Shown here: positions 59,157 to 64,000 of the stretch, one piece after another
Layout: every line of letters begins with the position of its first letter
Numbering within the stretch: the first letter of the stretch is position 1
Assembly (NCBI GenBank): GCA_037445555.1
Contig: JBBIKG010000002.1
Location: forward strand, 1 to 64,000
Direction of reading: 5' to 3'
DNA from: JAAYJT01 sp037445555
GTDB lineage: Bacteria; Bacteroidota; Bacteroidia; Bacteroidales; JAAYJT01
DNA: 64,000 nt
Made by a program: the position numbers and the translations under genes
Notes under the pieces: generated by a model
The model's database searches: none
Told to the model about the DNA's origin: nothing
What the model saw: only the letters and a program-made list of their open reading frames with translations

Positions 59157-61448
59157 TTAAAACCTTACGGAGGCCTGTATTGCAAAAACCCGTGGCGGGC
59201 CTACATCGGCAGGACGAGTCATATACTCCCGGTTGAAAAGGTTGTTTATGATAAACGAGAACCGGGTCAGGGCAATGGGTTGCCAGGTCAGGCGCCAGTT
59301 GAACAGGACATCGCCTTTGTTATTTGCTGCTCTGTAAGCCTTCATGCCTGGCACGATTATACCGTATGGTATTCCATTCGAGAAGCGTAACGAGTCTTCA
59401 AAGGCTTTATCAATGTTTATCATATAGCTATGGTAATCCATGGTGATACCTGTCGAAAATTTTCGGTACGAGATATTAATCCCGGCCTTGGCGCTGTGGT
59501 AGAATCGGTATTTCAGGATGTTTTTTGTAGTGGTGGCCGTGGACTTGGCGGGATCAAAGTTTTTTTCAACTGGATCAGTATACGTGTAGCCGGTAGAAAA
59601 TTCAACAGGTAGTTCGCCTATACTACCCTGCCCATTAAGTGTTATTTCAAAGCCTGTGATGCGCGCCTGCCCAATGTTATAGGCTTTGAATCCGGTGTAA
59701 TTAAAGAAGTCAAATATGGTGGGACGGGTAATGTGTGCCGGATAATGCTGTCCAAAGGTAAACTCAATCATATTCGTGTATTCGTTCCAAAACAATGCCA
59801 TGTCGAGGTATCCTTTTGTTTTTCCAAAGCTAAATCCTTGCTTCAGGCCAATTTCCGCATTCCAGCCCTGTTCGGGTCGAAGGGTGTCGTTTGAGAAGAT
59901 CCTTAGTGCACCAACCTTTGTAAAAGCAAATTTTTCGGCAATGGCCGGATAGCGAAACCCTTGTCCATAGCTCGCCCTCAGAAACGTATATTTCCCTGCC
60001 TGAAAGTTAAGGCCAGCCCTGAAAAGAGGTCCTGAATTCTCCTTTATTTTGTCGATACGGTGCAGCTCGTAGCGTCCGCCTAATGCTGCCGTAAGGTTCT
60101 TCCAACGCTTATCGACCTGAAGATAGATGGACTGATTGCTGGCGTCGTGTTTGGTACCTTTAAAAAGGCTTGAGTTGGATGTAACAAAGGTTGATCCCAC
60201 GCCCGATGTAATTGACAACTGATTATTAAACTTCTTAAGATACTGATAATCTATAAGATAGGTGTTGTCGTAATTATGCATGGTATCTGTGTCGAACGAA
60301 ACCATAAAAATTCGTGACCGCAGTGAATAACGCTGCGAGGGATCGGGGCTGTAATTGATGAAAGGGTCAATATTGAAACGCGTGTTATCATAACTCTGGT
60401 CAACCACTGGCGCCGGTTGGTACACGCCATCGGTGCCATTAAGCCAAATCAGGAAATTTCCGCCTTTCTTGCGCATATAGTTTGTATTGACACCCGCATC
60501 GAGCCCTTTGATTTTACGAAACCTATATCGGGTATTCAGATTAAACCGCGAATATTTTTCATTTTCTTTTTCGCGGTAGCCTTTATCCTCTGCAAGGTTT
60601 CCGCCGACTACTATGTCTAGGCCACCTACCATCTGACTGTGTGTAAACCTTGAGCCATAATAAAATTGCTTTTTATCTCCCCACCATGCAATTTCTTCGC
60701 GCGAGGGAGTGCCATAGAGCCCGGAATAGAAAAATAATTGTGTTTCATGTTTTTTTGTAGGGTATGCTGTGCGCACATTTATGACACCGTTGAGTGCCGA
60801 TGATCCGTATAATACGGACGAGGCTCCCTTAATCACCTCGACCTGGCCAAGATTTTCGAGAGGTACAAAATCCCATTTTGCCTCTCCGCCCCCACCGGTG
60901 AGCATAGGTAATCCATCGAGCAGTAAAAGAACTCTGGAGCCTACGCCATAGCTGTATCCGTTGCCTCCTCTTATACTTGCCTGGCCATCGAGAATGGTTA
61001 CTCCGGGAACCTGTTGCAGCGCTGTTTCAATAGTTAAGGTGTGCATATTTTCAATGGCTGTGGGTTTTAGGACATCCATCGAAACAATCACATCCGAAAG
61101 CCTCTGCTCATATCGCGAAGCGCTAACCACCAATTCGTCGAGCAGGTGTTGCTGCAGGCTAAGTTTGATGTCAAGTTGCAGTGATTTATTTCTTGAAACA
61201 TCCACAGTGCGGCTTACTATGTTATAACCCACATATCTGAATTGAAGGTTTACGCGTCCCTCAATGCCATAAATTTCAAAAAGCCCGTCTTTATCCGTTG
61301 TTACCCCTTTGTCCTGGCCATAGATAATATTCACACCCGGCAGGACTTCGCCTGTGGCTGCGTCCGAAACCTTACCCCTTACAACGGCCTGCTGTGCAAC
61401 TGCCTCTCCGGAAAACCAAAAAGCTATCGCTAAAAGAAAATACTTCAT
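59157..61448 (-). CDS. TonB-dependent receptor with carboxypeptidase-like N-terminal domain
   Basis: 763 residues. Signal peptide MKYFLLAIAFWFSGEAVAQQ. An N-terminal CarboxypepD_reg-like domain (AVVRGKVSDAATGEVLPGVN) precedes the plug (DVLKPTAIENMHTLTIETAL, LLLDGLPMLTGGGG, VEVIKGASSVLYGSSALNG) and a barrel ending in VFAIQASVRF with the terminal Phe. Similar to cobalamin/iron chelate receptors of the CirA/FepA size class. A T9SS cargo gene lies 56 bp upstream on the same strand. Confidence 0.93.
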   Translation of the reverse strand: MKYFLLAIAFWFSGEAVAQQAVVRGKVSDAATGEVLPGVNIIYGQDKGVTTDKDGLFEIYGIEGRVNLQFRYVGYNIVSRTVDVSRNKSLQLDIKLSLQQHLLDELVVSASRYEQRLSDVIVSMDVLKPTAIENMHTLTIETALQQVPGVTILDGQASIRGGNGYSYGVGSRVLLLLDGLPMLTGGGGEAKWDFVPLENLGQVEVIKGASSVLYGSSALNGVINVRTAYPTKKHETQLFFYSGLYGTPSREEIAWWGDKKQFYYGSRFTHSQMVGGLDIVVGGNLAEDKGYREKENEKYSRFNLNTRYRFRKIKGLDAGVNTNYMRKKGGNFLIWLNGTDGVYQPAPVVDQSYDNTRFNIDPFINYSPDPSQRYSLRSRIFMVSFDTDTMHNYDNTYLIDYQYLKKFNNQLSITSGVGSTFVTSNSSLFKGTKHDASNQSIYLQVDKRWKNLTAALGGRYELHRIDKIKENSGPLFRAGLNFQAGKYTFLRASYGQGFRYPAIAEKFAFTKVGALRIFSNDTLRPEQGWNAEIGLKQGFSFGKTKGYLDMALFWNEYTNMIEFTFGQHYPAHITRPTIFDFFNYTGFKAYNIGQARITGFEITLNGQGSIGELPVEFSTGYTYTDPVEKNFDPAKSTATTTKNILKYRFYHSAKAGINISYRKFSTGITMDYHSYMINIDKAFEDSLRFSNGIPYGIIVPGMKAYRAANNKGDVLFNWRLTWQPIALTRFSFIINNLFNREYMTRPADVGPPRVFAIQASVRF

Positions 61449-61504
61449 TTCATTACGTTTTTTTGGTAATAGAAAAATCCATCCTCCCCTCGAGGAAGAA
61501 GCAA

Positions 61505-62254
61505 TCAGAGTTTTAAGAATCTGGCAGAGGATGATTTACCTGTGCTGAGGTCGGTTGCTCTCAGCAGATAGATTCCCGGCAGAAAACCCTTGACCTGGAT
61601 AGTGTGGACACCATCGCTGGCAGGTAAAAAAATCTTCTGACGTGCGATCAACTGGCCGTTCATGGAATAAACCTGCAGTTCATGATCCCGAGCCATACTG
61701 TCTGAAAAATAAATGTTAACAGATTCGAGGGCTGGATTGGGAAAAATGCTCACCTGGGCTGGGATATCATGTTCAATGCGCCCAAGGGCAACCACATTTG
61801 GACTGATGATAGTGATGCTGTAAAATGTGACATCAGCAGGCATTGGCAAACCAAGGCCTCCCATATATCCGACCAGTTTAAAGACCAGGGGGTATTTGCC
61901 GATTTGCTGCAATGTAGGTTTGCCTGCGATAAGCACGCATCCTTTGTTGCCTCCTCTCCAGTATCCGGATTTTCGGTTGGGCGTTACGGTAAATCCTGCG
62001 GGCAACCCTTGTACTGCAACAATCCCGATTGAATCTATCGGTAACCTGGGAAGGGGAAAGATAATGGTGTCCTTGGGGATTACAGCAGTAACCACAAGGT
62101 TGTAATCAAGGGTGGCCACTGCCGGCGGGAATCCTGTTGCGCTGTCGGGGTAAATACCCGGGCGAACAAAATCACCCGGTGTGCATTGAGCTGCTGTCTG
62201 CACCGATAATAGAAAAAGTGCCCAACAAATGATGTATTGTATTACTTGCTTCAT
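61505..62254 (-). CDS. Secreted protein with T9SS type A sorting domain
   Basis: 249 residues from the ATG at 62254, with a signal peptide (VIQYIICWALFLLSVQTAAQ). The mature part has a putative Ig-like repeat found in other T9SS cargo (LPAGFTVTPNRKSGYWRGGN, GCVLIAGKPTLQQIGKYPLV). The C-terminal ~80 residues are a type A sorting domain: VSIFPNPALESVNIYFSD, then YSMNGQLI and LPGIYLLRATDLSTGKSSS, ending KL. It is expected to cross the outer membrane by T9SS and be anchored or released. Likely co-transcribed with the receptor downstream. Confidence 0.88.
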   Translation of the reverse strand: MKQVIQYIICWALFLLSVQTAAQCTPGDFVRPGIYPDSATGFPPAVATLDYNLVVTAVIPKDTIIFPLPRLPIDSIGIVAVQGLPAGFTVTPNRKSGYWRGGNKGCVLIAGKPTLQQIGKYPLVFKLVGYMGGLGLPMPADVTFYSITIISPNVVALGRIEHDIPAQVSIFPNPALESVNIYFSDSMARDHELQVYSMNGQLIARQKIFLPASDGVHTIQVKGFLPGIYLLRATDLSTGKSSSARFLKL

Positions 62255-62331
62255 AATTTTTTCGTTTAAATGAAACAAACCTCATCTACCAGTAAACTAA
62301 AATATCTCAGAACTCATTCCTCCAATAGTAA

Positions 62332-63090
62332 TCAGTTGTATCGTTTACCGATATGTGCCGAAATGTAAAACGTCAGAAAAAAATGCTCCGGGTCACGGTT
62401 GGCCATTATCGGAATTGCCTTTGGAAAATATTCTGCCACACCTCCTACCTCAATGGCAGAAAGTGTTTGATTCAGCTTCGAGAAGTCAAAACTTAGTCCC
62501 AGTTTACCGTACAGGCCCGGATGAAAGCTGAGCTCGTCAAACCCCTTGAAAAAATCACCATCGCCATAAATGTTCTCAGAATTATGTTTTGCCGGATCGT
62601 ATTTTTCGGTTTTTAATGAGTAAGTTATGAAATACTGATTAAGAGTTATATCATGGATAATGTTAAGGTAGATCGGTTTTGCCATTCCAAGCGATGCACC
62701 GCCATTCCAGAAATAGCGAACTTCAATCCCGCCCCATTCGGGTTTGCGGTTAAGTAATCGTTGCTGCCCGGCTCCCGCCCTAAGAATAAGCAATGAATTA
62801 AGCTTTCCGTACGAGTAGCTGCGGCTGCTGCTGAACATATCGTTCGATACGCGTGTTTCGCGTTCCGACTTCATCACAAGAAGCTCGGATTCATATAACC
62901 ATTTGGTATAGAAGTCTTTATTTATTCCTTTGCGAAACTGCAGTCCGTATCCCTGCGAGTGTATTAAAATACCAAATGAGTGCTCTTTTCTTAAAAGAAC
63001 GGTTTCATTCAGGGTTTCTGTTTCGTTCTGGGCCCTGGCATTCAGCAGCAGGCACAAAGCAAACAACAGAAATGGAGCTAACCATTTCAT
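62332..63090 (-). CDS. Hypothetical outer-membrane beta-barrel-like protein
   Basis: 252 residues with a signal peptide (MKWLAPFLLFALCLLLNARA, then QNETE). The mature sequence has alternating aromatic/polar strands and ends KRYN, compatible with a small outer-membrane barrel (SFGILIHSQGYGLQFRKGIN, FFLTFYISAHIGKRYN). No family recognised. It lies 77 bp upstream of the T9SS cargo gene on the same strand. Confidence 0.65.
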   Translation of the reverse strand: MKWLAPFLLFALCLLLNARAQNETETLNETVLLRKEHSFGILIHSQGYGLQFRKGINKDFYTKWLYESELLVMKSERETRVSNDMFSSSRSYSYGKLNSLLILRAGAGQQRLLNRKPEWGGIEVRYFWNGGASLGMAKPIYLNIIHDITLNQYFITYSLKTEKYDPAKHNSENIYGDGDFFKGFDELSFHPGLYGKLGLSFDFSKLNQTLSAIEVGGVAEYFPKAIPIMANRDPEHFFLTFYISAHIGKRYN

Positions 63091-63198
63091 AGGCAGGGGT
63101 GATATGCATCACAAATATAGTAAAAAAATCGAATTTGGCTACTAACTTGCGAATTTACTGATCGCTTTGAGAAAACCCGGCAGGATAAAATAGCCCGG

Positions 63199-63360
63199 TT
63201 AATAAGGCTGTTCTGCCTGAAATCGCTTGTATTCGCCGTAGGCAGCACATTTCTGACGTGTCTGGCACGATTGCAATGCCATGGCTACCAGCAATGCTAC
63301 CACTGCCACAACGAGGGTTATCTTCCGGAGATTTAGATTATAAGTGTTACTAATCATCAT
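63199..63360 (-). CDS. Small putative lipoprotein
   Basis: 53 residues from the ATG at 63360. The lipobox-like LQSC follows a hydrophobic stretch (ITLVVAVVALLVAMALQSC), leaving a short mature peptide QTRQKCAAYGEYKRFQAEQ. Small Cys-led peptides of this form with KCAAYGEY-like ends recur in Bacteroidota. The longer frame from 63456 starts without supporting signal. Function unknown. Confidence 0.6.
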   Translation of the reverse strand: MMISNTYNLNLRKITLVVAVVALLVAMALQSCQTRQKCAAYGEYKRFQAEQPY

Positions 63361-63475
63361 TATTGACAGTTGGAAGTTGAGGTGCGTCTGACTTTTCCGA
63401 ATGTAACTTTTATTATTTTCTGATAACTTTGAGCTCGGATTTTTATTGTTCTGCAATCCGATATAATTGCTAACT

Positions 63476-64000
63476 ATGGAAAAGATTAACCCGGCAATTG
63501 ACGATAGTTGGAAAAAGATATTGGAAGATGAATTTGAAGCAGACTATTTTAAGACCCTCAAATCCTTTCTCCTGGATGAAAAGAATAAATATCTCATATA
63601 TCCTCCCGGAAGTCAGATATTTTCCGCATTTAATCACACTCCGTTTGACAAAGTCAGGGTAGTAATTCTGGGGCAGGATCCGTACCATGGGCCGGGGCAG
63701 GCTCACGGGCTCTGCTTCTCGGTTCCACGTGGTATTCCAAAGCCACCCTCGCTCGAAAATATATTCAAGGAAATCCAGAATGATCTCGGGCTTCCAGTCC
63801 CAGTCCACGGAAACCTCGAGAACTGGGCAAGGCAGGGGGTATTATTGCTAAACGCCACTCTTACCGTAAGGGCAAATCAGGCGGGTTCGCATCAAAACCG
63901 GGGATGGGAAAGATTTACCGATGCAGCTATAAAAGCCGTAGCAGATAAAAAACAACACGTAGTTTTTCTGTTATGGGGTAATTATGCCCAGGCCAAAGAA
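63476..64000 (+). CDS. ung: Uracil-DNA glycosylase (partial, cut by window end)
   Basis: The first 175 residues are present; the last ~45 lie beyond the edge. Family-1 UNG motifs are intact: VVILGQDPYHGPGQAHGLCF with the catalytic Asp, IPKPPSLENIFKEI, GVLLLNATLTVRANQAGSHQ and the beginning of the C-terminal region (VVFLLWGNYAQAKE). It removes uracil from DNA in base-excision repair. The start at 63476 is preceded by a near-consensus -7 element (TATAATTG at 63462-63469). Confidence 0.95.
   Translation, partial: MEKINPAIDDSWKKILEDEFEADYFKTLKSFLLDEKNKYLIYPPGSQIFSAFNHTPFDKVRVVILGQDPYHGPGQAHGLCFSVPRGIPKPPSLENIFKEIQNDLGLPVPVHGNLENWARQGVLLLNATLTVRANQAGSHQNRGWERFTDAAIKAVADKKQHVVFLLWGNYAQAKE

Noticed and set aside
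63720..63740. parS-like GGTTCCACGTGGTATT
   Set aside because: Only the CACGTG core and one half match the parS consensus; at least four of the informative positions differ, and it lies inside the conserved ung coding sequence.
1..64000. CRISPR arrays, tRNA or rRNA genes, prophage or riboswitches
   Set aside because: Read through for direct-repeat arrays, tRNA T-loops (GGTTCGAAT-like), rRNA signatures and known riboswitch cores; none recognised by eye. A covariance-model scan would be decisive.

Overview
This 64 kb window is chromosomal DNA of a Bacteroidota bacterium, most likely an anaerobic member of the order Bacteroidales. The assignment rests on the lineage-specific gene forms: a fused LpxC/FabZ, a long NusB, a ~500-residue signal peptidase I, DUF3276, DUF1573 and DUF5683 proteins, PorX and type IX secretion (T9SS) sorting domains, TonB-dependent receptors, a complete Rnf complex, and repeated copies of the Bacteroidetes -7 promoter element TAnnTTTG. 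No tRNA, rRNA, CRISPR array, prophage or intact insertion sequence was found. Most genes are housekeeping.

Layout. 1-2.3 kb: the end of a TonB-dependent receptor, then a decayed patch with a glycosyltransferase-like pseudogene, an IS982-family transposase remnant, and the first ~50 codons of an ABC exporter cut off at the IS. 2.7-6.1 kb (minus): nusB - DUF1573 lipoprotein - yajC - YbbR/CdaR-like - coaE. 6.3-15.6 kb (plus): DUF3276, parA-parB-DUF5683-dapB-lepB, ftsK-lolA-hypothetical-acylphosphatase. 15.6-18.7 kb: mnmD, a FabH-like ketosynthase, a PagL-like lipid A deacylase homologue. 18.9-23.2 kb: an unusual two-gene unit, a membrane-anchored coiled-coil/WD40 protein overlapping a TonB-dependent receptor whose N-terminus is helical-repeat-like. 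23.2-28.1 kb: exonuclease, FKBP isomerase, TlpA-like protein, rpsP, rimM, trmN6-like. 28.2-33.6 kb (minus): aroB-aroA, an LutA-like CCG protein and Tex. 33.6-38.1 kb: proline dehydrogenase, then porX-tsaE-ald on the minus strand. 38.2-42.9 kb (plus): HD phosphohydrolase, lpxD, lpxC/fabZ, lpxA. 43.1-45.0 kb: a badly broken gene for a secreted P-domain/CotH/T9SS protein. 45.1-50.1 kb (minus): rnfBCDGEA. 50.5-54.5 kb: M16 peptidase, RseC-like protein, SDR. 54.6-59.0 kb (plus): surE - small membrane protein - lpxB - comEC. 59.2-63.4 kb (minus): TonB-dependent receptor, T9SS cargo protein, two envelope proteins. 63.5 kb to the end: the start of ung.

How it fits together. Envelope biogenesis dominates: lipid A synthesis (lpxD, lpxC/fabZ, lpxA, lpxB) and possible remodelling (PagL-like), lipoprotein carriage (lolA), secretion (lepB, yajC) and T9SS control (porX). 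Energy metabolism is represented by Rnf and by proline and alanine dehydrogenases. The best candidate for an undescribed system is the WD40/TonB-receptor pair at 18.9-23.2 kb. The other notable items are the two gene graveyards (1.2-2.3 kb and 43.1-45.0 kb), a perfect 10-bp inverted repeat abutting the comEC start, an 18-bp inverted repeat before lpxD, and -7 elements placed so close to aroB and lpxC that leaderless mRNAs are predicted.
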